From a virus: DNA of 64,000 nucleotides. Positions 37,651 through 46,804 of this stretch are shown piece by piece. The number at the start of each line of letters is the position of its first letter. Within the stretch, counting starts at the first letter, position 1. Made by a program: the position numbers and the translations under genes. The stretch is from positions 1 through 64,000 of the IMG/VR virus record IMGVR_UViG_3300046787_000206; one strand, 5' to 3'. The notes beneath the pieces were generated by a model. It was given only the letters and a program-made list of their open reading frames with translations. It ran no database searches and was not told the DNA's origin.

Positions 37651-37964
37651 TGGCGGGTAAGCCCGCCTTCCTCAAGGGCAAGTACACTGAGGAAAAGGAC
37701 AAGAAGAAGGATGCCCAGATGACCAAGGGCCTAACCCCAGCTGAGAAGCGTAAGTTTGAGGCTGAGGACAAGAAGCACGGCGACAAGAAGAAGCCTAAGA
37801 CCATGGCTGAAGACAAGAAGATTGACGCCAAGATTATCAAGGGCATCAAGAAGCACTCAGCTCACGAGAAGGCTGAAGGCAAGGCTGGCGAGAAGCGTGA
37901 GAAGGCTGCGTGTTCATGCGGCAAGTGCGCATCATGTAAGGGCAAGAAAGCAGGAAAGAAGTAA
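37650..37964 (+). CDS. Lys-rich protein with Cys-rich tail
   Basis: A 104-residue protein, highly charged. Lys makes up roughly a third, mixed with Glu and Asp (KRKFEAEDKKHGDKKKPK). It ends AACSCGKCASCKGKKAGKK, a C-x-C-x2-C-x2-C metal-binding-like tail. The tail echoes the preceding micro-gene. It may condense DNA or RNA inside the virion. No family is recognised. Confidence 0.7.
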   Translation: MAGKPAFLKGKYTEEKDKKKDAQMTKGLTPAEKRKFEAEDKKHGDKKKPKTMAEDKKIDAKIIKGIKKHSAHEKAEGKAGEKREKAACSCGKCASCKGKKAGKK

Positions 37965-38134
37965 TGGGTACTCCAATTTATGACAAGATGGTAGCCGAGC
38001 GTTCAGCTAAGAAAGCTGCGGCTTCGAAGCCTGCTCCTAAGGCAAAGCCTGTTACTAAGAAAGCCGCTGCTGCTGCGAAGCCTGCCCCTAAGGCAAAGCC
38101 TTTAAAGGCAAAGAAGTCTCCAGGTAGTTATTAA
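37964..38134 (+). CDS. Histone H1-like Lys/Ala/Pro-rich small protein
   Basis: A 56-residue protein. After a short start (MGTPIYDKMVAERSA) it is made of KPAPKAKP units, two perfect copies separated by VTKKAAAAA, closely resembling the tail of linker histone H1 or bacterial H1-like proteins. Such tails bind and condense DNA. It ends the Lys-rich cluster and is followed by a terminator. Too repetitive for homology calls. Confidence 0.65.
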   Translation: MGTPIYDKMVAERSAKKAAASKPAPKAKPVTKKAAAAAKPAPKAKPLKAKKSPGSY

Positions 38135-38153
38135 CTCAACACAAACAAAGTTT

Positions 38154-38181
38154 AGCCCTGCTTTTTGCAGGGCTTTTCTTT
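38154..38181 (+). terminator. Rho-independent terminator
   Basis: An 8-bp stem AGCCCTGC/GCAGGGCT with loop TTTTT is followed by TTTCTTT. Confidence 0.9.
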
Positions 38182-38258
38182 ATCCTTAGAGGTGTAGTAA
38201 CCGTGCGGAAACTACCTAGCTTTTGCTAGACCCTGCGCCTGTAAAAAGGATTTTGCTG

Positions 38259-38468
38259 ATGCCTCCTGCAAACTTTAAGCCCTGGTGGGAACAAGTTGCA
38301 AATTTTGAGAATGGACAAGACCAAGAAGAGTTTCTTCGTGGTGTCTACCAAGGTTTGACTACTAGTCGCCCTGCCCAGCGCCAGTCCTATCTTATGGGTC
38401 TAGTCGCAGGCTACAAAAACAGGAAGTTCGCACAGCCAGAATCTTTTACAGGTAAGCCTAAGCAGTGA
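38259..38468 (+). CDS. Hypothetical small protein
   Basis: A 69-residue protein (MPPANFKPWWEQVANFENGQ ...), with helical pattern and no motif. I use the ATG at 38259 with AAGGA nine bases upstream, not a TTG at 38223. The next gene starts with GTG overlapping its stop. It begins the tail operon. Function unknown. Confidence 0.68.
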   Translation: MPPANFKPWWEQVANFENGQDQEEFLRGVYQGLTTSRPAQRQSYLMGLVAGYKNRKFAQPESFTGKPKQ

Positions 38469-38776
38469 AGCACTTCACCAACTCAGTAATCAAAGCAGCC
38501 CACACTGCGGCATCTCAGATGACCGCAGATATTCGTGCGTCTGCTTTGGCGAAGGGCTGGCACCCTGATGTCGTAGACAACATGCAGGTCAAGTACCACG
38601 AGGGTACTTTTAAAGTAGACATTCACCCAGACTACAAGGACCGTGCCTTCACTCACGAGTACGGCAATGAGTCTACCCGTCCTACCGCCGTTCTCCGTAA
38701 CCACGAAGGTCAGACTCACAAGTCTGAGCAGGTATTCGCTAAGAGCCTAAAGTCACACCTTGGAGGTAAGCTATGA
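38465..38776 (+). CDS. Tail completion-like protein (HK97 gp10-like)
   Basis: A 103-residue protein starting at GTG. The pattern GWHPDVVDNMQVKYHEGTFKV ... AFTHEYGNESTRPTAVLRNH, with a basic N-terminus, fits the HK97-gp10-like tail completion family, in which EYG and P-x-x-x-L are conserved. It precedes the tail terminator-like gene, which overlaps by four bases. This is the usual gene order at the head-tail joint. Confidence 0.65.
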   Translation: MKHFTNSVIKAAHTAASQMTADIRASALAKGWHPDVVDNMQVKYHEGTFKVDIHPDYKDRAFTHEYGNESTRPTAVLRNHEGQTHKSEQVFAKSLKSHLGGKL

Positions 38777-39420
38777 CCTTTATTCTTTCAGAGGACAAGG
38801 CTCTTCGACAGAAGCTACAGACTATTACTGTAACTGACCAGAAGGCCGATGCAGAAGACACTCCACGACAGGTGGGCGTATGGTTTGGCCAGCCTGACCA
38901 AGAGCTACGCCCTCAGTCATACCCTTACATCACTATTGACCTAGTAAATGTGCAGCGTGACCCAGTTCGTGAAATGCGCTCAGACTTCATGGCACCTACT
39001 TACCTACAGCCAGAGAATCTTGCGCCTAACCAAAAGTTCATTGCTTCTGAGCTCGTGCCAGTGAGCTTGACCTATCAAGTAACTACCTACGCACGTAACC
39101 CTCGCCATGACCGACAGATTATCAGTCAGCTTCTTGGTCGAGTTCTACCTATTAGATTTGGCACCCTTGACGTGGATGACAACACCATCCGACGTTTGGA
39201 TGTCGTAAATATCTCTAAAAGAGATATGACTGAGCAGGCAAAACGCTTGTTCATGAATGCAATTACAGTGCAGGTTTCAAGTGAAATCACACTGGGAACA
39301 CTACAGAACATCTATCAGGTTCTAGAAGTACACATCGACAATCCTACCGACGTACGTGCTGGTGGCCACCCTGGCGACCCGTACTTCGAAGGTCTTGGTC
39401 CGACTATTATCACGGAATAA
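38773..39420 (+). CDS. Tail terminator-like protein
   Basis: A 215-residue protein starting at an ATG that overlaps the previous stop (ATGA). It has beta strands such as YPYITIDLVNVQRD and VPVSLTYQVTTYARN and a helix DRQIISQLLGRVLP, as in proteins that cap the tail tube before joining to the head. The place directly before the sheath gene supports this. It may instead be a neck protein. Confidence 0.65.
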   Translation: MTFILSEDKALRQKLQTITVTDQKADAEDTPRQVGVWFGQPDQELRPQSYPYITIDLVNVQRDPVREMRSDFMAPTYLQPENLAPNQKFIASELVPVSLTYQVTTYARNPRHDRQIISQLLGRVLPIRFGTLDVDDNTIRRLDVVNISKRDMTEQAKRLFMNAITVQVSSEITLGTLQNIYQVLEVHIDNPTDVRAGGHPGDPYFEGLGPTIITE

Positions 39421-39462
39421 TTCGTAACCCTTAGAAATAATCAACCTAGTTAGGAGATACCA

Positions 39463-40971
39463 ATGACGTATGAACGTCCTGGCGTTTACATTAATGAGCG
39501 CCTACTTCCTGCTCCAATCGCTTCAGCTGGCTCAGCAAATGCTGCTGGTGCGGTTATCGGAGCTTTCGGTCAGGGCCCTGAGGCTGTAACCCGTGTCACT
39601 TCGTGGTACGACTTCGTAAAGAAGTTCGGTGGCTACAACGCTATCTACCCTGCAACTTTCGGTATCGGCATGTTCTTCCAGAATGGCGGAAGTGAACTTT
39701 ACGTTCGCCGCATTCTTGCTGACGACGCTGTAGCTGCAAGCGCATCAATTCCAAAGGCTGTTGGCTCAGGTACCGTAGGTACCGTTACTTCCAAGGACCG
39801 TGGAACTGATGGTAACAACCTACGCATTCAGCTAACCGCTGCTTCTCGTGCAGGTTACTACAACCTAGTTGTTTACAAGGAAACCGTTGCTGGAACTGGT
39901 TCAAACGTTGCTAACGACGTTGTACTAGAGCAGTTCAACAACCTAGTAGTAGACAACGTACTTTCGTCAGACTACGCTGCCACTGTGGTTAACCAGAGCT
40001 CTCTGTACATCACTTTGACCATCACTGACTCAGTAAACGCACCTGCAACCTCAGTTGTACCTCTTACTGGTGGAAGCAACTCGACTAGCTCAACTGCTCC
40101 AACAGCTGTTGACTACACTGCTGCTTTGGCTGACTTCGAGACCCTTAACCGCCCTCTAGTAATCTTCTCTCCAGAAGTTGTTTACTACTTGGGTGAGGCT
40201 GACGGTCAGGACGTCCAGAACGCAATGATTGAGTGGGCTGCACTTAACAACAGCTTCGCTGTAGTAGACACTGCTGCAGACCTAACTGTTGCTGCTGCTC
40301 TTTCATACGCAGCAGGACTAACCAAGTCTAGCCACGGTGCTGCTTACTACCCACAGGTCTACATCTCAGACCCAGTAGGTCGTAGCTCATCTGCTCTACG
40401 TAAGGTTGGTGTTGCTGGTGCAGTTGCTGGTCTTTACCTACAGACCGACAAGACAGTTGGTCCATTCAAGGCTCCAGCTGGTGTTTACGCAAGCATCCGT
40501 GGTGCCGTAGCTCTAGAGCGTTCTTTGTCAGCTACTGACCTAGACGACCTAAACAGCGCAGCTGCTCCATTGAACGCAATCCGTAACCTTCCAGGTGCTG
40601 GCGTTGTTTCTATGGGTGCTCGCACACTTCTTCAAGATGGAACCGCAAACCGCTACGTCAACATGCGTCGTTCTTTGAACTACATCAAGAAGGAAGTAAA
40701 CGACATCTCTACCTTTGCATTGTTTGAGAACAATGACGAGCGTCTATGGGGTCGTCTACGTGCAGTAATCGGCAACTTCCTAAACGACTACCGCAACCAG
40801 GGCGGTCTCCGTGGAGACACTCCTGCGCTTGCTTACTACGTGAAGATTGACGCTGAGAACAACACCGTTGACTCAATCGCTAATGGTGAAGTACACATCG
40901 AAATCGGTGTAGCTCTACAGTACCCTGCTGAGTTCATCGTAATTACCCTCAGTCAGAAGACTGCAGTTTAA
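39463..40971 (+). CDS. Tail sheath protein
   Basis: A 502-residue protein. The N-terminus TYERPGVYINE is the sheath hallmark (PGVYxxE). The C-terminal domain (about residues 370-500) has NAIRNLPGAGVVSMGART, RYVNMRRSLNYIKKEV and WGRLRAVIGNFLNDYRNQGG, which belong to the conserved sheath core. It surrounds the tube and contracts on infection. AGGAG lies upstream. Strong codon bias like the capsid gene indicates high expression. Confidence 0.97.
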   Translation: MTYERPGVYINERLLPAPIASAGSANAAGAVIGAFGQGPEAVTRVTSWYDFVKKFGGYNAIYPATFGIGMFFQNGGSELYVRRILADDAVAASASIPKAVGSGTVGTVTSKDRGTDGNNLRIQLTAASRAGYYNLVVYKETVAGTGSNVANDVVLEQFNNLVVDNVLSSDYAATVVNQSSLYITLTITDSVNAPATSVVPLTGGSNSTSSTAPTAVDYTAALADFETLNRPLVIFSPEVVYYLGEADGQDVQNAMIEWAALNNSFAVVDTAADLTVAAALSYAAGLTKSSHGAAYYPQVYISDPVGRSSSALRKVGVAGAVAGLYLQTDKTVGPFKAPAGVYASIRGAVALERSLSATDLDDLNSAAAPLNAIRNLPGAGVVSMGARTLLQDGTANRYVNMRRSLNYIKKEVNDISTFALFENNDERLWGRLRAVIGNFLNDYRNQGGLRGDTPALAYYVKIDAENNTVDSIANGEVHIEIGVALQYPAEFIVITLSQKTAV

Positions 40972-40990
40972 CCCGAAGGAGCTATAGACA

Positions 40991-41611
40991 ATGGCAACTA
41001 TTATCAATAACCGCTCAACTCTTGAGACTGACCCGATTAGAAACTTCCGATTCCTCGTGACTTTCAAGCCAATCGGTGGCGGTAGCTGGCTAGCAAATGC
41101 GCCTAAGAACGTAACTGTTGGCTTTACCTCAGTCTCAGGTCTGTCAGTAACCACTGACTCAATCCCTTACCGTGAAGGTGGCTATAACACCACTGTCCAC
41201 CAGATTCCTGGACAGACCACCTTTGCTCCAATCACCCTTCAGCGTGGTGTAGTACTAGGTACTTCACAGCACTGGGACTGGATGCGTAAATTGTTCGCAA
41301 CCGTACAGGGCGGTACCAACCGCACTGCTGGTGAGAACTTCCGCTCTGACATTGAGATTAAGGTGCTATCACACCCAATCCCAGGTTCAGCAGGTAGCGA
41401 AAACTCAACTATTGCTGGAGCATCTGCTGGAGATGACCACGTTGCAATGCGTTTCTACGTATACAACGCATGGCCAACCTCAGTAGCGTACTCTGACCTT
41501 AACGCAGGTGACAACGCTATTTTCGTAGAGCAGCTAACTCTAGTTCACGAAGGTTTCGACGTTAACTGGGCTACTGACCTAACTAAGGCAAACGAAGCAA
41601 AAGAATTCTAA
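40991..41611 (+). CDS. Tail tube protein
   Basis: A 206-residue protein with the features of the T4 gp19-type tube: IRNFRFLVTF at the start, TVGFTSVSGLSVTTDSIPYR, REGGYNTTVHQIPGQTTF, ITLQRGVV and WDWMRKLF. It polymerises into the inner tube through which DNA passes. It follows the sheath gene by 19 bases with AAGGAG. Codon bias is strong. Confidence 0.96.
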   Translation: MATIINNRSTLETDPIRNFRFLVTFKPIGGGSWLANAPKNVTVGFTSVSGLSVTTDSIPYREGGYNTTVHQIPGQTTFAPITLQRGVVLGTSQHWDWMRKLFATVQGGTNRTAGENFRSDIEIKVLSHPIPGSAGSENSTIAGASAGDDHVAMRFYVYNAWPTSVAYSDLNAGDNAIFVEQLTLVHEGFDVNWATDLTKANEAKEF

Positions 41612-41635
41612 GACAGAATCTAAAAGGAAAATAAT

Positions 41636-42451
41636 ATGGCTACTACAACAACGATTAAAGCTGCAACTAACCCAGGTCTTGCAAACGACCTAATTAAAAA
41701 GGCTACTGCAGAAAAACAACAAACCGTACAACCTGCTGAGATTACCCCTCCTTCGGACACATTGGTGCTCCTCCCTGCTGGCTATGTAACAGACAGCGGG
41801 GAGGTCATCAATACCGCAGAGGTACGTGAGCTCACTGGACGAGATGAAGAAGCAATTGCAAAGAACCCTGCCACTGGTAAGGCTCTAGCAACCATCCTCT
41901 CTCGTGCAGTGGTTTCCGTAGGTCACCTAAAAGCAACCGATGAAATCCTTGACCGCCTACTTGCAGGAGACCGAGACGCACTGCTTCTTGGAATCTACAA
42001 GGCAACTTTTGGCAAGACTGCCAAGATTCTGTCTTACTGCATGGGATGTCAGGACGACAAAACTGTAGAAATCGACATTGACCAGGACATCACTACCAAG
42101 GCCCTAGTCAACCCTCTTACTGACCGCCACTTCGTTGTGAGCGGAAAGCACGAGTATGAAGTAAGCCTCCCAGATGGACGTATCCAGCGAGAGATTACTA
42201 CTAACACAGACAAGACTGTGGCAGAGCTAACGACTTTGCTACTAGAGCGAACCATTACTTCAATTGATGGTTCACCTGTTTACAGCAAGACCCAGGTGCA
42301 GAATATCGGCATCATGGACCGTCGTTTGATTGGCGAAGAACTAGCCAATCGTGCTGTAGGCCCACAGTTAGAAAATCTAGAGGTCTCTTGCCCAGACTGC
42401 GATGGAAAGGTAGAAGTTCCGATTAATTTCGGCACTTTGTTTCGATTCTAA
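41636..42451 (+). CDS. Baseplate or tail assembly protein with zinc-finger-like cysteines
   Basis: A 271-residue protein. C-x2-C pairs in CMGCQDD (about residues 136-142) and CPDCDG (about 252-257) suggest one zinc site, as in T4 gp26-like baseplate hub assembly proteins. The middle has RELTGRDEEAIAKNP, typical of that family. It precedes a 43-residue gene and the tape measure gene, the position of tail assembly chaperones. It could be either. Confidence 0.68.
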   Translation: MATTTTIKAATNPGLANDLIKKATAEKQQTVQPAEITPPSDTLVLLPAGYVTDSGEVINTAEVRELTGRDEEAIAKNPATGKALATILSRAVVSVGHLKATDEILDRLLAGDRDALLLGIYKATFGKTAKILSYCMGCQDDKTVEIDIDQDITTKALVNPLTDRHFVVSGKHEYEVSLPDGRIQREITTNTDKTVAELTTLLLERTITSIDGSPVYSKTQVQNIGIMDRRLIGEELANRAVGPQLENLEVSCPDCDGKVEVPINFGTLFRF

Positions 42452-42473
42452 CGTAGCGGGGTATCATCACCTC

Positions 42474-42605
42474 ATGACCCAGTGGTCAGCCATAGCTAAG
42501 TACTTTACTGGCTGGTCACTAGATGAAATTAAAGAGCTCAGCCCGAGAGAAAGATTTAACTGGTTAGAGATAATCAGAGAGTCTAAAGGAATAGTAAGGA
42601 AGTGA
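42474..42605 (+). CDS. Small tail assembly chaperone-like protein
   Basis: A 43-residue protein with YFTGWSLDEIKELSPRERFN followed by WLEIIRESK. The F-x-G-W-x-x-x-E-I-x-x-L-x-x-x-x-R-x-x-W pattern recalls the downstream product of phage tail assembly chaperone pairs. Here it is a separate gene after a 22-base gap, so no frameshift is needed. It ends one base before the tape measure ATG. Confidence 0.65.
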   Translation: MTQWSAIAKYFTGWSLDEIKELSPRERFNWLEIIRESKGIVRK

Positions 42606-42606
42606 C

Positions 42607-45162
42607 ATGGATTTTGACCCAACCCTAAAGGGCGTATCCAAGGACCTCGAAAAGATTGTTTCTCTCCTCGGCAAATGGAGCGACATCAACAAGCGTGTTG
42701 CCGAAAGCACTAAGAAGGTTGTTCAAAGTGCTAACGGTGACGGCAAGATTGGTGTAGGAACTAACCGCATGATGGATGGCGCTATGGCGTCGTTCAGCGG
42801 TCTTGGCGACCAGTACAAACCTACCCGCAACTTGTTGCAGGCAGCAATGCCTTCAGCAAGTGCGGGGAAGGTCGCCATGGTCACTTCTGCTATTGGAAAT
42901 GCTCCGCAAATCCTTGGTGGAATGAACCAAATGATGCCTGACGTAGGCGAGACGTTTAACCGTATGCGTACGTCGTACAGCGCTCAGGTAGCTGGAGGAT
43001 TTGCCAGCCGAAAGATGTTTGAGTCTGCTACATTTAGCGCAATTGGGCAGAACAACCAGACTGGCCTTAACTCTGATGTACAGACTGGCCAGTACCTTGT
43101 AGGTAGAGGAATGAGCATTGGCTCTTCCACATTCAACCAGACACTTAAAACTGTCGGTGGAGTCTCGCAGTTCATGGGCATGTCTAACCAGGCTGCGGGA
43201 GCTGCCGTTGAAGGCCTGAGCTCAGGAGCTGGTTCTGCTGGTCTCCTTAAGAACTTTGGAATCTATACTGGAAATCCAGCTACTGGAGAATCTCTAAGTC
43301 CTAATCAGATTATCCAGCAAATTAAAGGCCGCTTGACTCAAGGTCGAGGAAAGTACACTACTGCAGACGTCCAGGACTCTCTACGTAAGGGTTCTCTTGG
43401 AGTAACCCTCCAGAACAGTGGACTTACTCCTGACCAGCAGTCAATGGTTGTTGCTGGACTTATGGGTGACGCAACAGACTCTACTACTGGCTCGATTGAC
43501 TTCGACAGCCAGGAATCAATGAGTGCTGCGTCTAAGAAACTTGGCGGTAACCCAGACCAGCCATTCATGAAGATTTTTGGTTCTCAGAACAAGGCCATGG
43601 GCAAGGCTGAGGACGCCTACGCAGCTGGCGCAGACGTAGCCGCTGCGAGCCTCACAGCCCTTAACGAGGCTGCTGGAACACTTGCACAGACATTCGGTGG
43701 CCTTACTGCAGCTATGGCCGTATTCGGCGGCGCACAGGTAGGTCAGGGAGCCATGAGCTTGCTCGGCGGAGCTGGTAATGTTGGCGCTACTGGCCTAATG
43801 AGCAAATATGGCGGAAAGCTCGGTGGCGCTGCTGGCGGAGCGGGTGGAATTGGCGGTATGCTCGGAAAGGCTGGCGGAGTTCTGAAGGGGGCTGGAGCAG
43901 TCGGTGGAGCTATTGGTGTTGGAGTAAATGCCATGAGCGCTTACGACAGTGCTAAGCAGGGCGCTGATGGTTGGAGTGTCGCAGGAAGTGCTCTAAGCGG
44001 AGCTGCTAGCGGTGCTTTAATGGGCGCAACTATCGGAAGTATCATCCCTGGTGTTGGAACCGCTGCTGGTGCCATTGCTGGAGGAATTATTGGCGCTGGA
44101 GCTAGCCTAATTGGCTCTTCTATGGGTGGTGCAGAACACGATGCTGCTGCGGGCACTGGAGCTGGTGGTGGACGTGCGAGCCTTATGGGCGGCGGATACA
44201 CAGGTGTTGGTGGTGGCGATAGCCAGGTAAACGGAACTAGCACCAAGCCGTTCCGCCTAGCTGTACCAGTTCGTAAGAACACTACCCCTACAGCTACCTT
44301 CGGACAAAAGGAGTATCAGGGCCAGACTCTATGGCCTAACGGCCACAACGGTGTTGACTACCCAGTAGGAGAAGGCACCCCAATCTACGCCTCGGCTGAT
44401 GGAGAGGTCTCCTTTGCTGGAGGAGGCCAGGGAGCTCAACTGGGTTTCCACATTATGATTAAGCACCCTAACAGCCCTGGCGGAAACATGCACACCGTGT
44501 ATGCTCACTTGAGCTCCGTCCAGGTTACCCAGGGACAGCAAGTTATGGCTGGCAGCCTAATCGGTCTTTCTGGAAAATCGGGTACCAAGATTACTGGTGC
44601 CCACTTGCACTTTGGTTTGTGTAGAAACGGAAACACCGCAAACTCACTTGACCCAGCCCCTTACATGGGTGGCGCAGTTCCCGCCAACACTCAAGAGGAT
44701 ACAGGACCAGCAGCAGCGGATTCTAACGCAGCAGCAGCTTCTGGAAGCGCTGGCAGCGGTACTGGAGCTATGTCTACCTCTCGTGACAGCCTTCCTGCCG
44801 CAAACGTTATCGGAAGCTCAGTGACATCTGGTGTATCAGGCATCTCTGGCAGCGCAACAACAATTGCAGGATTGATTGGTAGTAGCGGAGGCTCTACTGC
44901 TGGCGGAAGCATGTACGACGTTCCTGACGGAGCTGGTGCTGGTGGCGACAGCATGGCTGCTGGCGTTGCTGAAAGCTACGCTGGCTCTGGGGTTAGCTTG
45001 TCTTCCATGTCTGGTCGCAAATCATCTGGAGGTGGCGGTAACAACGTCACTATTAATCTGACCATTGGGCAGGCCTCTGAGGCAGAGGCCAGAAGGTTTG
45101 CAAAGCTAGTCAAGGGAATGCTTGAAAGCGAAGAACAACTTATGAGAGTAGGACGTGCGTAA
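42607..45162 (+). CDS. Tape measure protein with M23 peptidase domain
   Basis: An 851-residue protein. The N-terminal helical part (1-380) is followed by a Gly/Ala-rich hydrophobic stretch (about 380-520, likely membrane-active). An M23 domain (about 555-690) has HNGVD near 580 and HLHF near 665, and a Gly/Ser-rich linker leads to a C-terminal beta strand and helix (VTINLTIGQASEAEARRFAKLV). It sets tail length and probably cuts peptidoglycan during DNA entry. AAGGAAG lies upstream. Confidence 0.9.
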   Translation: MDFDPTLKGVSKDLEKIVSLLGKWSDINKRVAESTKKVVQSANGDGKIGVGTNRMMDGAMASFSGLGDQYKPTRNLLQAAMPSASAGKVAMVTSAIGNAPQILGGMNQMMPDVGETFNRMRTSYSAQVAGGFASRKMFESATFSAIGQNNQTGLNSDVQTGQYLVGRGMSIGSSTFNQTLKTVGGVSQFMGMSNQAAGAAVEGLSSGAGSAGLLKNFGIYTGNPATGESLSPNQIIQQIKGRLTQGRGKYTTADVQDSLRKGSLGVTLQNSGLTPDQQSMVVAGLMGDATDSTTGSIDFDSQESMSAASKKLGGNPDQPFMKIFGSQNKAMGKAEDAYAAGADVAAASLTALNEAAGTLAQTFGGLTAAMAVFGGAQVGQGAMSLLGGAGNVGATGLMSKYGGKLGGAAGGAGGIGGMLGKAGGVLKGAGAVGGAIGVGVNAMSAYDSAKQGADGWSVAGSALSGAASGALMGATIGSIIPGVGTAAGAIAGGIIGAGASLIGSSMGGAEHDAAAGTGAGGGRASLMGGGYTGVGGGDSQVNGTSTKPFRLAVPVRKNTTPTATFGQKEYQGQTLWPNGHNGVDYPVGEGTPIYASADGEVSFAGGGQGAQLGFHIMIKHPNSPGGNMHTVYAHLSSVQVTQGQQVMAGSLIGLSGKSGTKITGAHLHFGLCRNGNTANSLDPAPYMGGAVPANTQEDTGPAAADSNAAAASGSAGSGTGAMSTSRDSLPAANVIGSSVTSGVSGISGSATTIAGLIGSSGGSTAGGSMYDVPDGAGAGGDSMAAGVAESYAGSGVSLSSMSGRKSSGGGGNNVTINLTIGQASEAEARRFAKLVKGMLESEEQLMRVGRA

Positions 45163-46514
45163 TGGCCGATAGTCTACAAGACAATCTACGAAAGCTTAAA
45201 GCTGCGGGTGCTAAGAACGACTTGGTAGCAGCGTCTACTGACGCACGAGTTAAGCAAGCACAGTACTACCAGGTTCAGCCGCAGATTAATCAGCTCAACA
45301 TACAATTGCAGCAGTATCAGGATAGTAAGGTTGCTTCTGACAACACTGTACAGAACTACAATGCGCAAATTGCAGTGGCAGCCACTCCAGAAGAGAAGGC
45401 AGCACTAATCTCGGCGCAGGCCCCATACATACAGGCTTCAGGAGTATGGAAAGAAGCTATCGATGTGCTAAACAAGTACATCGGAGAAGTAAAGGCCAGC
45501 AATCGACCTCTCAAAAAAGAGACTCTGGCTAAGTTCGATAAATACATGGCTTCTGCTCCGCTTAAGACCATCATTAGAAATGATGTACCACAGATTAAGT
45601 ACAATGTGGGCAGCGTTAGAGAAGCCTACTTTAGTGGTAAAGAAGAGTTTATGGACGAACTCTCACCGCAGCCTGGAAACACCCCTGTCCAAGTCCGAAA
45701 TGCTGTGAACTTGTGGGCTGGAGGTAAGGCAAACAAGGGTATGATTCAAACCTGGACGCCTCCTTCTACTAACATCGGAATGAACGGGTCAGAGACCCCA
45801 GACATGATTGGTAAGCAGACCGCTCTGCGAGAGCCTCACGGGTTCCAGTTCCAGTACAATCCAACTAACATTTCTATGAGCTATCTAGGAAGTCCCTCGG
45901 TAGATATTACTTACCTAGCAAGCGGTAAAGACAAGTTTAACTTCATGGGAACTGGAGCGACTCAGAGCACCATTGGTTTCCAGATTTTGTTGAACCGAGT
46001 GTATGACATGAAGTACTACACCCCTGGCGGAAAGCTTCTTCCAAGCGCAAAGAACATATACTCTCCTCGTCAGCCAGATGAGGCTGAGCAAAAAGAGATT
46101 TATAACAAGGGCACCATGTACGACCTCGAGTTCTTGCTGCGCACACTTCTCGGAATAACTATGCCTAGCTACATGCGTGGCGGGGAGACTGCTGATATGG
46201 GCTTCGTGGCCGCTGTCCCAGTAGAGCTGCACTTGGGGCAGAGCCTTCGTTATTTGGTTTGGATTGGTGGCCTGACAGTAAATCACGTACTATTCAACGA
46301 GCGCATGGTTCCGCTATTCAGTACAGTCGATATTAGCTGTAACCGTATGCCTGACTTTGCTGCACTTAAAAGCGATAGTAACCCTGTGGCAAAGCTTGAT
46401 GCTAATGGAATGGCTGATGCCATGCAAAGAAACAAAGACGCTGCAGCTGACTTCCTTAAGGGACGAAATGGCAAGAGTACGTTTGTTAGCGCTAGTGACG
46501 CTACTGATAGCTAA
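45162..46514 (+). CDS. Baseplate/tail protein with CIS-tube-like domain
   Basis: A 450-residue protein. Residues about 1-150 are a Gln-rich coiled coil. The core (about 225-415: GFQFQYNPTNISMSYLGSPS ... VELHLGQSLRYLVWIGGL ... MVPLFSTVDISCNRMPDF) resembles the tail-hub adaptor or CIS-tube domain that links tape measure and hub. The one-base overlap with the tape measure gene supports a linked assembly role. Confidence 0.72.
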   Translation: MADSLQDNLRKLKAAGAKNDLVAASTDARVKQAQYYQVQPQINQLNIQLQQYQDSKVASDNTVQNYNAQIAVAATPEEKAALISAQAPYIQASGVWKEAIDVLNKYIGEVKASNRPLKKETLAKFDKYMASAPLKTIIRNDVPQIKYNVGSVREAYFSGKEEFMDELSPQPGNTPVQVRNAVNLWAGGKANKGMIQTWTPPSTNIGMNGSETPDMIGKQTALREPHGFQFQYNPTNISMSYLGSPSVDITYLASGKDKFNFMGTGATQSTIGFQILLNRVYDMKYYTPGGKLLPSAKNIYSPRQPDEAEQKEIYNKGTMYDLEFLLRTLLGITMPSYMRGGETADMGFVAAVPVELHLGQSLRYLVWIGGLTVNHVLFNERMVPLFSTVDISCNRMPDFAALKSDSNPVAKLDANGMADAMQRNKDAAADFLKGRNGKSTFVSASDATDS

Positions 46515-46528
46515 GGAAGGTAACTAAC

Positions 46529-46804
46529 TTGATTTATACCGATAGCCGATACGCTAGTGGATTAATTTTTAAAGCGTACGACTCTAGAAAAGAGCAGTAT
46601 TCTGCGACTGTTCTCAGGCAGTTTCCTATTCAATCATCAGGGTTTTACCACTATACATGGACAGAACGAGACCGAATTGATGAGGTTGCACAGGAGTTTC
46701 TTGGCTCTGCATCATTCTGGTGGGTAATTATGGATTTCAATCCTGAGGTAATCGACCCATTTGATATTCCATTGGGAACAGTAATAAGGATTCCTAGTGT
46801 ATAG
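46529..46804 (+). CDS. gp53/LysM-like baseplate protein
   Basis: A 91-residue protein starting at TTG with AAGG upstream. The part GSASFWWVIMDFNPEVIDPF, then DIPLGTVIRIP, matches the short domain shared by T4 gp53-like wedges and tail protein X, in which W-x-I-x-x-x-N and G-x-x-I-x-I/V-P are conserved. It may bind peptidoglycan or connect wedge and hub. The next gene starts eight bases before its stop. Confidence 0.8.
   Translation: MIYTDSRYASGLIFKAYDSRKEQYSATVLRQFPIQSSGFYHYTWTERDRIDEVAQEFLGSASFWWVIMDFNPEVIDPFDIPLGTVIRIPSV

Noticed and set aside
41636-42605. Programmed frameshift between the gene at 41636 and the 43-residue frame at 42474
   Set aside because: The first gene stops at 42451, 22 bases before the small ATG, and no slippery heptamer near the stop was seen. 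Two separate genes are simpler.
45915-46286. A 123-codon minus-strand frame inside the baseplate gene
   Set aside because: A shadow of a conserved domain. No promoter or site on that strand.
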